DNA of 47,909 nucleotides from contig JALQBC010000089.1 in the NCBI GenBank assembly GCA_023375675.1, positions 1 to 47,909 on the forward strand. The letters are read 5' to 3'. The notes beneath the pieces were generated by a model. That model saw only the letters and a program-made list of their open reading frames with translations, was not told where the DNA came from and did no database searches. The number at the start of each line of letters is the position of its first letter. The first letter of the stretch is position 1. The stretch comes from Cytospora piceicola. Its lineage: Eukaryota; Ascomycota; Sordariomycetes; Diaporthales; Cytosporaceae. Positions 22,743-34,127 of this stretch are shown one piece after another. A program made the translations under genes and the position numbers.

Positions 22743-22919
22743 CTAAGGAACGGCGGTAAGACCGCCTGCCGAGAAGGCCTTCCGTTAGGAAGGATCGGAA
22801 ACTTAATAGCTAGTTAGTTAGATAGTTAAATACGTCGCTTAAGCTGCTCCGGATCCGATAGAGTAACGCCCTTCAGGCGTTACTCTATCGTCTCCTCCGC
22901 AGCCTTAAGCGGCGAGATA
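22743..22919 (+). repeat. P motif, best-preserved copy (three consecutive hairpins)
   Basis: Least RIP-mutated P. Three stem-loops follow each other: H1, GGCGGT (22752-22757) with ACCGCC (22761-22766), loop AAG; H2, CCTTCC (22778-22783) with GGAAGG (22788-22793), loop GTTA; H3, a perfect 15-bp stem CGATAGAGTAACGCC (22856-22870) with 22876-22890 and a 5-base loop. H3 extends into imperfect outer arms (GTCGCTTAAGCTGCTCCGG against CCGCAGCCTTAAGCGGCG), so about 80 bp can fold. It is the left edge of the mirrored block ending at 29737. Not attributable to a known element by eye. Confidence 0.85.
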
Positions 22920-23092
22920 ATTAACTAACTAACTAACTTACTACCTACTTTACTAAATAACCTATTAGCTAACTTACTTATATACTTACCTACTTACTTA
23001 CTTATTTAATAACTAAATAACTAACTTATTAGCTATTTTAATAGCTAACTTACTAGCTAACTTATTAGTTAACTTACTTATTAACTTACTTA

Positions 23093-23128
<36 letters not shown>

Positions 23129-23282
23129 ATAATTATATAACTAAGTTACTAACTACTTTACTAGCTACTTAACTAACTACGTTACTAGCTAATTTACTAG
23201 CTAACTTACTAGCTAACTTACTTATTAGCTATTTTACTTATTAGTTAATTTACTTAGTAGTTAAGTTACTAGCTAACTTAGC

Positions 23283-23313
<31 letters not shown>

Positions 23314-23647
23314 CTACCTACTTAGTTACTTACTTACCTACTTACTTACTTACTTATTTACTTACTTACTTATTTACTTACTAACTTACTTACTTACCTA
23401 CTTACTTACTTATTTATTTACTTAATAGCTAATTTACTTACTAGCTAATTTACTAGCGAACTTACATACTTACTTACTTACTTACTTACTTACCTACTTA
23501 CTTACTTACCTACTTATATACTTACTTACTTATTTACTTAACAGCTAACCTACTAACTAACTTACTAGCTAACTTACTAACTAACTAACTAACTTACTTA
23601 CCTACTTACTTACTTTCCTACTTACTTAATAGCTAATTTACTAGCGA

Positions 23648-23681
<34 letters not shown>

Positions 23682-23718
23682 CTACTTACTTACTTACTTA
23701 CCTACTTACTTACTTACC

Positions 23719-23776
<58 letters not shown>

Positions 23777-23777
23777 A
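22920..23777. repeat. CTTA-type tetranucleotide tract T2, ~860 bp
   Basis: Longest tract in the window: CTTA units with CCTA, and interspersed AACTTACTAGCTAACTTACT blocks that form an irregular higher-order pattern. Lies between P and FAM1 copy F in standard polarity. Confidence 0.95.
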
Positions 23778-24559
23778 TTCGAATTTAAAGGCTTATATAA
23801 GCCTTCGGTAAAGAAGAAAGGAGAGAAAGGCTAAGGTTCGGGTTAAGAACCTAAAAAACCTAAGAAACGTAAAGAATTAAAACTATTAGCTTTAATAGTA
23901 AGCCTACCGTAAGGGCTACGATTTAATTAAATATACTGTTTAATAGCCCTTTTTCTACAGATTTAGATTTAGGTAAGTACGTCTTAATCGGACTAAAACT
24001 CGAGCGTGCATCTTAGTATAAACCTAAAGGCCTAGGTAAGTAAAAAGGAAGGGAAAGGCTAGGGTTCGGGTTAAGAACCTTAAGAACCTACAGAATTAGA
24101 ACTGTTAGCTTTAATACTAAGCCTACCTTAAGGGCTACGATTTAATTAAATATACCGTTTAATAGCCCTTTTTCTACAGATTTAAATTTAGGTAAGTACG
24201 TCTTAATCGGATTAAAACTTAAGCGTGCATCTTAGTTCGAACTTAAGGTCTGCTGTAAAGAGCCTTATCGTAGGCCTTATCGTAATCGGCCTTATCGTAA
24301 ATCTTAAAGTGACCGTAAGCCTTCCGGCAGGCATTAAAGGCCTTATAATTGCTAGTGTATTTAATTACGGAACGACTAAAATTACTACTTTTAGTAACTA
24401 ATTAAATCCGAGAAACAGGTGCTGCAGCGAATCAGTATAATTGTAATTCAGAGCCAATCAGAATTAAAAACAGGTGGTATAAATCTTAAGGGCAACAATT
24501 TTCTATTATACTCGCGCCCGCCTTATAAAACAAACATTAACCTTCTTAACGGAAGGCAT
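23778..24559 (+). repeat. FAM1 copy F, doublet
   Basis: A first unit (23778 to about 24017) carries only the 5' ~240 bp, ending at CGAGCGTGCATCTTAGTATA. A second unit then starts again at the FAM1 leader (AAGGAAGGGAAAGGC near 24045) and continues to the 3' hairpin and AACGGAAGGCA, one of the few copies keeping CA rather than TA at the extreme end. The same doublet design is seen at 15297-19210 and 40440-41189. Confidence 0.82.
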
Positions 24560-25926
24560 AAATAATATTAAATATTTTAATAATAATAATAACTGTTATA
24601 TATAACCTTTTATTAAGGTTTTATTTAAATACTTTTAAAGTATTTTAAATTTTAATTTATAAATTTTCAAACGTTAATTATATTTATTCTTTTAAAAGTA
24701 TATTATAATTATATTAAATATACTAAAATAATTTAATATAAAAAACTTTTAAAATAGTTTAATATACTTTTTATAATTAACCTTTTTTAAATATAATCTT
24801 TAAGTTTCTTTTTAAAATTTCTTAATGTTTTATATATAACTTATAAACTATTAAAGTAATTCTTATATTTATATAATATTCCTTTATATTTATACTACTA
24901 TTTCTAATATAATACTATTTTTTATAATATTACTTTAATTATTTTTATTATTAATAACTTAACTTTATAGTATACTTATACCTTATATTTATATCTTTTA
25001 ATATTTTAAATTAATTAAGTTATAATTATTAGTTACTTTTTTATTTAAACTATATTTACTCTTTTAATTATATATTCTTATTATTATTTTATTATTTCTG
25101 AAAATATTTATATAATGTTTCTTTAAAGTATTATTCTTTAATATAACTTTTAAAGCTTAAAAAAGGTATAAACGCTTATAAAAGTATTTTTAAATAAACT
25201 TAAGTAATGTTTTCTTAAGCTATCTTTAAAACCTTAATCTTTATTTTCTATACTATTAATTATTTCTTTACTTTAAGTATAACTTACCTAATTAATTTAA
25301 CTAATACTTTAATTAATATATAAATTATATTTCTTAATATATTTAATACTTAGTATTATATTATAATTTAAAGAGTTTATAATATTAAAACTAAAAGTTA
25401 TATTATATTATTAAATAAGAAAAAAAGATAATTAGTTTTATTATTAATTTATATACTACTATAAATAACGTTAATATTTTCGATTATTTTAAATAAATAT
25501 ATTTCTTTCTTTTTATAATAAGCTAGCTTTTACTAGTTAACTACTTTTAAAAAGATAAAGTTTCTTTAAACACTATTATTTACTAATATATATAGTTTAA
25601 TATTATTAATTTATATTTTTAATTATAAATAGTTCTAGTTATAAACGCTTATTATATTAAAAAACCTTTCTAGTTTTTTAATATTAAATTTTATTTTAAT
25701 AGCTTAAGTTAGTTTTTATTAATATTACTACTTATTACATTAACTTTTTAACTTAGTTTTATTTTTTATTAAAAAGTATTACTCTTTTAGGTTTTTTTAA
25801 TAAAATAATTATTTTAAAACTATTTAAGTTAAAAGTAGTTATTAAAAACCTTAAAGTTAAATATATACTAACCTTTTTCTATTTTAAGGTTTTATTATTT
25901 ATATTAAAAATAAATTTAATAAATAT
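24560..25926. other. AT-rich interior of the mirrored block, left part
   Basis: About 1.4 kb of RIP-saturated sequence with no recognisable gene. It is enclosed by the inverted FAM1 copies F and G. Confidence 0.55.
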
Positions 25927-26379
25927 AAAAACAAAGATTTAAACTATTAATATAAAGATATATACTATTATAATATATAATACTTAAATTAAAAGGCTAT
26001 ATTACTATAAGTTAATCTGATTAGCTAGATATAAAACGCTACTTACTTTATAAACTACTTAAATGTATTATAACGTTTAATAGTAATTAATTAAAGTAAC
26101 AGTTTAAATTAATTAAAGTAACTGTTTAAATTAATTAAAGTAACTGTTTAAATTAATTAAAGTAACTGTTTAAATTAATTAAAGTAACTGTTTAAATTCA
26201 TTATAGCGATTAAATTTAATAGTTTAAAGTAATTTAATTAAATTAAATTAAAGTAATTAAATTAAACTAATTAAAATAAAGTAGCTAAACTAATAAGTAA
26301 TTAAAATAGGCTTATAATTAATATATAGTATAAAGTAATAATATAAATCTATATATTAATAGTATAAATCTCTGTTTTT
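25927..26379. mobile_element. MITE M2 (MULE-related termini) with internal 22-bp tandem array
   Basis: Left end AAAAACAAAGATTTAAACTA and right end ATAGTATAAATCTCTGTTTTT are RIP-degraded forms of the M1 and M4 termini, with the second subterminal block still visible on both sides. Flanking 8-mers ATAAATAT and AAAAATAT agree at 7 of 8. A tandem array occupies 26084-26197. Confidence 0.7.
26084..26197. repeat. 22-bp tandem array, about 5 copies
   Basis: Unit GTTTAAATTAATTAAAGTAA plus CT, repeated at exact 22-bp spacing with almost no divergence between units, inside MITE M2. The units are much more alike than the surrounding decay would suggest. Confidence 0.9.
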
Positions 26380-26607
26380 AAAAATATTTATTAAATAATT
26401 CTTAAGTATAGATTTTATTTTAATATATAGTAAAAATTAGCTAACTTTATTAAATTTAAAGATTATATAGTCTTTTAAATTTTATTTATTTATTTAATAA
26501 TAGTATAAAAAATAATTATAAGTTAATAGAGTTTTTAAATTTAAATATTTATATATTAATTTAAAAAGGATTATTTTATTTTATATAAATATTACTTTTA
26601 TATTAAA

Positions 26608-27118
26608 AGCAAGGATTTATACTTTTAAAGTAAGGATTTATACTTTTAAAATATACCTTTATTTAATAATCTCTTTAATTTTAACTTAAGTTTAAAAATT
26701 TTTATTTAGCTTATTAAGTAAGTAATCTTAAATCTTAAACTTAAATACTAGCTATAATATTAAGGTTAATATTTTTATATAAGTTATATATATCTTACTA
26801 TATTATATAAAGATATAAAAGTATATATTAATAGCTTAGTTAAAGTAAGTAAAATCTTTAAATTTCTTTAAAATCTTTAAAAACTTTATAAGTTTACCTT
26901 TAAGTTTAATTATATAATCTACCTTTAATATTAATATACTATATACTAATTAATAAACTTAAAGCTTATTTATTAGATTTTACTTAAATTATTTAATTTA
27001 CTTAATTAAATTACTAAATATAAATTAAACCTTAATATACTAAATTATAAGTATATATTCGCTTTATAAATATAAAACCGAAGTATAAATCCTTATTTTA
27101 ATAGTATAAATCCTTACT
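26608..27118. mobile_element. MITE M3 (second TIR family), 511 bp
   Basis: Left end AGCAAGGATTTATACTTTT followed by a second AGTAAGGATTTATACTTTT. The right end is the inverted complement, with ATAAATCCTTATTTT then ATAAATCCTTACT. These termini (AGTAAGGATTTATACT) differ from the M1/M2/M4 family but share the duplicated-block design. Flanking 8-mers TATTAAAA and TATTAAAC differ at one base if the element is trimmed by one base on each side. No coding capacity. Confidence 0.7.
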
Positions 27119-27124
27119 ATTAAA

Positions 27125-28400
27125 CTTTTAAGTTTTATATTTTATTCTGAATTTACATTAATCTGAAAAATAATATTTAACTATTTTAATTTTTAAATAA
27201 AAGTATTATTATTATCTTATTTAAAGATATTTTATCTTTTTAATATAATATTTTACTAATAATTTAAACGTTTATTTTAAACGTTTATAATTTTATTATT
27301 TGTTTTTTTATAATAATAGATTTTTATATTAAATTAAAATATACATTCTGCTTATTATACTTATTATATATTATAAACGTTAATAGTTATAAATACTATT
27401 AAGTTATTATAATTTAAATAATTATTTACTTAATACTTTATACTTATTAAGTAAAATTCTTATTTTTTAAATACTTTAATAATTACTAAAAGTATTTTAT
27501 TATATATTTAATATTAAAGTTCGAGTTTATTAAAGTTTTTTAAAATAAACGTTATTAAATATAGCTTACTATGTTTATTTTATTATTTAAGTTATTCTTT
27601 AAGTTTAAAGTTTAAAAACTCTGTTTTAACTTTAAATAGTTTTTAAGAATTTACTTTTATTAAAACTAGTTTTAATATAATTATATTTTTAAGTTTATTA
27701 AATACTTATTATACTTTTATAGTTTAATTAAATAATATGTCTTTTTTAGAAAATTAGTAAAAGGTATTATATAATTATTATAATTTTTAATAAAGTATTA
27801 GTAAAAGTTTATAAATTTTAAAAAAGTTTTTATTTTTTTAAAGTTTATTAGTTAAAAGTAATCTTTAACTACTATAACTTTCGAGTTTTATATTTTAATA
27901 TTTATTAATAAAATAATATATATAAGAAAGTTTATTTTTTTATATAAAAAAACTCGTTTTTAGTTTTACTAATAGTTTTACATCTTATAATACTTTTAAT
28001 ATTTAATATATATACTTTTTATATTTACTTTTATTTTTAAAGTAATAAATATATTATTAAGGTATATAATAAAAGTAATATTTAAATACCTTTATAATAT
28101 ATAATTAATTATAGTTTAAAACATAGTTTAAACCTTAATAAGCTCGAATAATATTATTATATACTTATAATATTTATAATATATTTTAAATAATAGTTTT
28201 TATTATTTTCTTTCTTTTATTTTAATTAACTTATAAGCTTTTTTTTAAATTTAAAGCTATAAAAACCTTTATTTTATATAGTTTGTTTTTAAGTTTTCTA
28301 ATTAAAAATAAAAGGTATCGGTTTTTAATAGTAATTTTATTAAGCTATCTATAGTTAATATATAGTTTTAGTTTTCCGGTTTTCTTTAAAATAAAATAAA
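27125..28400 (+). repeat. R3 repeat, copy 2
   Basis: Second copy of the repeat at 21690-22742, same orientation, inside the mirrored block. It extends slightly further right than copy 1, which is cut by P at 22743. All frames are closed by TAA or TAG. A minus-strand reading near 28250-27960 gives a low-complexity Lys/Leu/Ile-rich protein that I cannot assign. Confidence 0.6.
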
Positions 28401-28487
28401 TTAAGTATTTTACCGGTAATGTCGATTATTTTATATAACCTTTTACTAGTTCTTTATTTAAACACTCTTAAAATACTTTAAGTTAAA

Positions 28488-29012
28488 TACCTTTTATTAA
28501 AAAAGTTAGTATTTATTTTATAAGGCAGGCGAGTATACAGAAATTATTACCTTTAAGATTTATACTACCTGTTTTTAATTCTGATTAGCTTTAAATTATA
28601 ATTATACTAATTCGCTACAGTACCTGTTTAAAAGATCTAACTAGCTATTAAAGTAGTAATTCTAGTTATTCTATAACTAAATACACTAGTAATTATAAGG
28701 TCTTTTAATACTTACCGGAAGGCTTATAGTTACTTTAAGACCTAGCTTACGATAAGGCTTATAATAACGCCTTTTATAGAAGAACTAAGATATATATTTA
28801 AGTTTTAATCCGATTAAAAAGAATTTACCTAGATCTAAAACTTAAGAAAAAGGGCTATTAAACAGTAAATTTAATAAAATCGTAGCCTTTAAGGTAAGCT
28901 TACTATTAAAGCTAGTAGTTTTAATTCCTTAAGTTTCTTAAGTTTCTTAAGTTCTTAACTTAAACCCTAGCCTTTCCCTCTCTTCCTCTTTACCGGGAGC
29001 TTATATAAGCCT
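28488..29012 (-). repeat. FAM1 copy G, reverse
   Basis: Reverse FAM1 from the 3' hairpin side (ACCTTTTATTAAAAAAGTTA) to the 5' leader (CTTCCTCTTTACCGGGAGC) and the TTATATAAGCC palindrome half. Mirrors copy F across 24560-28487. Confidence 0.85.
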
Positions 29013-29567
29013 GTAAGTAAGTAAGTAAGTTAAATAATAAGTAAGTAAGTAAGTAAGTTAGCTAGTAAGTTAACTAGTATATTAGTTAGTAAGTAGATTA
29101 GCTAGTAAGTAAATTAGCTAATAAGTATATAAATAGGTAAGTAAGTAAATAAGTAAGTAAGTAAGCTATTTAGTAAGTTAGCTATTAAGTAAGTAAGTAA
29201 GTAGGTAGGTAAGTAAGTAACTTAGCTAATACGTTAGCTAGTAAATTAGCTAGTAATTTAGTTATTTAATTATTAAGTAAATAAAAGAATAAGTAAGTTA
29301 GTTAGTTAGTTATAAAGTAAATAAGTAAGTAGGTTAAATAGTAAATAAGTAAGTAAGTAAGTAAGTAAGTTAGTTAGTAAGTTACCTAGTAAGTTAGCTA
29401 GTAAGTAAGTAAGTAAGTAGGTAAGTAGGTAAGTAAATAAGTTAACTAGTAAGTTAGCTAGTAAGTTAGCTAGTAAGTTAGTTAGTAAAATAGCTAATAA
29501 AGTAGTTAGTAAAATAGCTAGTAATTTAGTTATCTAATTATTAAATAAATAAGTATATAAATAAATA
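29013..29567. repeat. GTAA-type tetranucleotide tract T3
   Basis: About 555 bp of GTAA units with GTTAGCTAGTAA variants, reverse complement of the T2 pattern, between reverse FAM1 and reverse P. Confidence 0.95.
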
Positions 29568-29737
29568 TTTCGCCGCTTAAGGCTGCGGAGGAGACGATAG
29601 AGTAACGCCCGAAGGGCGTTACTCTATCGGATCCGGAGCAGCTTAAGCGGCGTATCTACTACCTAAGTAGCTATTAAGATTCCGATCCTTCTTAACGGAA
29701 GGCCTTCTCGGCAGGCGGTTCTACCGCCGTTCCCCAG
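29568..29737 (-). repeat. P motif, reverse, well preserved
   Basis: CGCCGCTTAAGGCTGCGGAG, then the perfect hairpin CGATAGAGTAACGCC / GGCGTTACTCTATCG with loop CGAAG, then the H2 stem CCTTCTTAACGGAAGG and the H1 stem, ending CCGCCGTTCCCCAG. It closes the mirrored block opened at 22743. FAM2 copy 2 starts immediately after it. Confidence 0.85.
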
Positions 29738-32700
29738 TACTTATAAAACGAGATATAAAGGCTAGCCTTATTAATAAAGACGAAACGTACAGTAGTTAAG
29801 TAAAACGGTATTAAATACGCTTTAAACGTCTATAGTTAAAAATAAGGCTATTAGTTTTTATTAAAAGATAAATTCGATATTACAGGTAAAATAAACGGCT
29901 AAGTTTATAGTTAATTACTTAAAAAACACGTTAAAGTATTAAAAGTTAAAAAGGTAATAATAAATAATAAAGGTAAATATACATTAAATAACGAAACGTT
30001 TTAACCTTTTACTTAAGTAAAAGAGTAAGGCGATTAAATAGTAAAAGCAAAAGCTTAAGTAATCCGATTTACTTTATTTAAAGATTATAGCGACCTCCGT
30101 TTACTAAAAGACGTACAGGTAGTAGCCGATAGTTAAATAGCTTTTATAAAGTATCCGGACAGCTTTAGTAATAGCTAGCTATACTAAAAAGAGTATATAA
30201 ACCGTAATAGTATTAGTACCGGGAGCTGTATTATATAACCCGATATAGTATACCTTAGCCTTATCGGTATAAATATAAAGATCTTATAAAATCGAAGATA
30301 TATCGAAGATATATAGTTTTTAAAGATTTAAAATATCTTAATCGAAAGAAAAGCGGTATAAAATAAAAGTATATAAATACTTAGCCTTATCGGCAAAGGT
30401 TATAATAAATAAGCCGTCTTATATAAAAGGTAAAGAGCGAAAAGTATTTATAGATTTATACTATTTAGTAACCCGGAAGATTTAATTATTATCGGTTATA
30501 AAAGTAATTTAGTTCTATTAATATTACTTTTTAATATACTATACTATCGTTTAGAAATATCGGTAAATAATAAAAAGGTTTAAAGTATATACGTTTAATA
30601 TAAACTTATACGTAGTATAATATTCTAAAAACTACTAAAAAGTAGTATAGCTAAAACTAGAAATAAGTTTCCTTATAGTTTAAAGGTATTCTTATAGTAG
30701 GGTTATAATATTAATAGTTAAAGTATCGAGTTAAAAAAGGGTATTTATAGTTATTAAAAGTAATATAATAAATCGTTTAATAAGTTAAGCGAATTCTATA
30801 TCTTATAAAAAACTAAAATAAAGCTAAGGGGTTTTATAATAGCGCGGTATACCGGTAAAGACTATAGTCTATAAAGTACTATAGTTAGATTTAGTATATA
30901 AAGAGTAAAGTATTTAAATAGTAGTTTTAAAAACGTTAAAAAAAATAAAGTTAATAATATTACCGAAATTATAGATAAAGGTAAAAAGATTAAAAGTTAT
31001 AAGGCCGGCGTTATCGGCTTATATAGTAATCCGGTCGCCCGGGCTTATATAACGACTATAATTAAGCTATTAAGTTTAGTAAATAACGTTAAAATCGCTT
31101 ATAATAATAAAGTTATAAAAACCCGTTTAATATTTTAACTATTTTAAAACTTAGTCGGTTTTTAATTACTAATAGTATAAATTAATAAAAGTAATACCGT
31201 TAATAAAAATAATATAGTAATATAGCGAATTAAATAAGCGTAGCTAATACGCTAAGTAGTATAAAGATTTTCTAATATAAGTAATAATAAAAAAGGTTAT
31301 AGTTTAATCTTTTACTAGTATAAAAATATTAAAGCTTAAATAAGTTTTAATAAAGTAACGTTAATTTTTAAGTTCGGCTTATAAGTCTTAAATAAAAACT
31401 ATATCGGCGTCGGCTTTATAAGTAAAGTTAAAAGTAATATTATAAGTAAAGCCGGAGGCTTAAACGTTATTTTAAAATATAATAAGTTCTTTTAAACAAC
31501 GTATATTAATCGGCGTAAAAGCCGGATTTATTAATAAAGTGTTTATAGTAAGTCGGGCCGGATAATATTTATAGCGAAAAGGTCGAGGTTAAAAAAACAA
31601 CGTACTATTTAAAAAAGAGAAGAAACAGTAGTAATAACAGCTTCCGATATAGGTTTAAAAAGATTAGTATAAATCGGGTCCGGACTATTAGTAATAGTAT
31701 CGGCCGGAAGTATTAGCGTAGTCGGATGTATAGCCCGGAATTCTTTAGCCTTAAGCTTATATAAAGCCCGGAGTTATTATATAATAAGATAAAAGAGCTA
31801 GCCGTTTTAACGTTTAAAGCAGGTTAAATAATCGAAGAAACCTATAGTATATAAGCTTTAATAATTAACGTATTATAAAAGGTTTGTATAAGGTAATTTA
31901 TATCGAAGCTTATTATAGTTAAAGTATTATTTTATCTAAATATAGTTATATAAATTATAAAAGTCTGTATATTAAGTATATTATATAACTTATATTTTAT
32001 GTTTAAAGTATTAAGCTAATAAAAAGCTAAAAAGTCGAAAGCCGGCTTATATAAACTTAAAAAAAGAAAGTATTTAATTATAATCAAGAGATTTATTAAA
32101 GTAATACTATAAAAGTCGATAACTAATAAAAGCTTATCCGGTAACTACTTTTACTTTAGCTAAAAAAAGGCTATATATATTATATTTACTATTATTAAAA
32201 TAACGGATTATAATAAGTATTTAGGTTATAGTTATTATATATTATAAAACGGTAAGTTCGATCTTAAGGTTATAGCTATTAAAGAATAGCTAAAAAGTAA
32301 AAAGGTAAATTTATATAAACTAGTCGAAAAGGTAAAACGTAAAGCTAATATAGAATTTTAATATTTTTATAATCTTATTTAAAGTAAGGCTTATAACGGT
32401 TTAAATAACGATTTTAACTTTTATAAAAAAGATATTATACTATTTATATATATATAAGATTTATAAAAAAAGTCGAGTTAAAGTTTAACGTAGTAATCGC
32501 GGTTAATATATAGTATTATTTAAAGTATTAGTTGTAAATTTTATAATTATAATAAAAGTATAAAGTATAATAAAAGTAGGTAGATAAGACTTTATAAGGC
32601 GTAAGGGGGCCGTAAGGGCTATAAGTAAAGCAATTAACGTTAGTTTAAAGCTAGTAGAAGAGGACGGCTTAAAAGCTACTACGATTAATAAGCTACCGGC

Positions 32701-33210
32701 AGGTCGGGCTAGCTATAAAAACGTATACTATAAAATGTTATATATTTAAAAGGCCTACTTTAGCTAAACGCCGGTAGTAAATATAAACAGTAAGGTATCG
32801 AACATTATAACCGTAGCTGTAAGAACTTTAATATAAGCTTATCTATCCTTCTCCTCCGCCTATAGTAAAGTAGCGACAGAGTATTAAAAAGACAATTAAA
32901 ACAGTTATATCGGCTTATATCGTATAAGGAAGCTAATAAAAAGAATAAGTTCGACCTAATTATTTAAGATCTTAGCTATCTGTAAAGTAATATCTGTTAT
33001 ATAAGAAAGACGTAATATAGGTACTATAATAAGCCGAGTAGCTAGAAGGAGGGTATAGGCTATATTAGCGTAGTAAGATAAAAGGGCGCGTGTAGAGCGT
33101 AGGTAAGGGGGTCGGGATCTAGTCTATAGTATATAAAGCTCTCTTTAAGGATAGGAACCTAGGTGTTATAACTTAGGGGGGGGAAAGAGAAGAGGAAGAA
33201 GGATTATAAA
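29738..33210 (+). pseudogene. FAM2 coding repeat, copy 2, 5'-truncated
   Basis: Collinear with about 9930-13700, without the solo LTR. Less RIP-mutated than the first copy. A plus-strand frame from 30584 (codons at 2 mod 3) can be read to about 31600 if TAA and TAG are treated as RIP products. It includes ARYTGKDYSL near 30839 and AGVIGLYSNPVARAYI near 31003, both also seen in the first copy with conservative changes. The protein family is not recognised. The 3' end is purine-rich (AGGGGGGGGAAAGAGAAG near 33172), which could be a polypurine tract if this is an LTR element. The left edge is the boundary with P at 29737. Confidence 0.55.
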
Positions 33211-33617
33211 GTAAATAAGTAAATAAGTTAAGTAATAAGTAAGTAAGTAAATAAGTAAGTAAGTAAATAAGTAAGTAAGTACGTTAGTTATTAAAGTAGC
33301 TAATAAGTTAGCTAGTAAGTTAGCTAGTAAAGTAGTTAATAAAGTAGTTAATAATTTAGTTATTTAATTATTAAGTAAGTATATAAGTAAATAAGTATAT
33401 AAATAAACATTTCGTTACTTAAGGCTTCGGAAAAGATAATAGAATAACGTTAGTAAGTTAGCTAGTAAGTTAGCTAGTAAGTAGATTAGCTAATAAGTAA
33501 ATTAGCTAATAAGTAAATTAGCTAATAAGTAAATTAGCTAATAAGTAAATTAGCTAATAAGTAAATTAGCTAATAAGTAAATTAGCTAATAAGTAAATTA
33601 GCTATTAAGTAAGTAAA

Positions 33618-33654
<37 letters not shown>

Positions 33655-33755
33655 TAGCTAGTTATATAGCTAGTAAAGTAATTAATAAAGTAGCTAGTAA
33701 TTTAGTTATTTAATTATTAAGTAAGTATATAAGTAAGTAAGTATATAAATAAATA
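33211..33755. repeat. GTAA-type tract T4 with a 16-bp higher-order array and a P remnant
   Basis: GTAA units, then a short reverse P remnant at 33408-33450 (TTTCGTTACTTAAGGCTTCG), then a regular array near 33480-33605 of about eight copies of the 16-mer AGTAAATTAGCTAATA, then more GTAA units. Confidence 0.9.
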
Positions 33756-33914
33756 TTTCGCTATTTAGGGCTACAGAAGAGACGATAGAGTAACGCTTAA
33801 AGGGCGTTACTCTATCGGATCTAAAGTAGCTTAAGCAGCGTATTTAGTTATTAAGTTTTTAATCCTTTTTAACAGAAGGCTCTCTCGGCAAGCGGTCTTA
33901 TCACCGTTCTCTAG
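33756..33914 (-). repeat. P motif, reverse
   Basis: H3 stem intact around GATAGAGTAACGC / GGGCGTTACTCTATC, H2 degraded, end CACCGTTCTCTAG. Follows tract T4 in the normal reverse order. Confidence 0.8.
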
Positions 33915-34127
33915 TATATATATTAACTTAAAACTAAAACCGTTATTTTAGCTAAAGAGTATTTTATAGTATAATAAAAAACTATATATTTATAACATTA
34001 TAACGTTTTTAAAACTTTACGTCGCTTTTTATTTCTTTTAACGTAAATATATTTCGTAATATCCTATAATATATTTATGTTATATTAATAAAGAAAGGGG
34101 ATATATTATAAGTTAATACCTTCTGTA
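33915..34127. other. Spacer between P and FAM1 copy H
   Basis: About 210 bp of AT-rich sequence. Near 34118 it contains ACCTTCTGT, resembling the end of a reverse FAM1 copy, just before copy H. Confidence 0.4.

Noticed and set aside
27960..28380. Reverse transcriptase in R3
   Set aside because: A minus-strand reading is long, but it is Leu/Ile/Lys low-complexity sequence with no YxDD-like or other RT motif.
29013..29567. CRISPR array or telomeric repeat
   Set aside because: Units are 4-16 bp with no spacers, and neither TTAGGG nor a variant occurs. They are simple tetranucleotide tracts.
22735..29749. Target-site duplication of the mirrored block
   Set aside because: Left TATTTTAAAAC and right TACTTATAAAAC look similar but need an indel and sit in AT-rich DNA, so they are not acceptable as a duplication.
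32640..32720. CCHC zinc knuckle (gag) in FAM2
   Set aside because: Reading TA back to TG or CA yields Cys-like codons around AAAGCTACTACGATTAATAA, but the CX2C spacing cannot be made to fit in the long frame.
29738..33210. Starship-type cargo element with a tyrosine recombinase
   Set aside because: No R-H-R-Y arrangement could be recognised in FAM2 or elsewhere, and there is no cargo gene.
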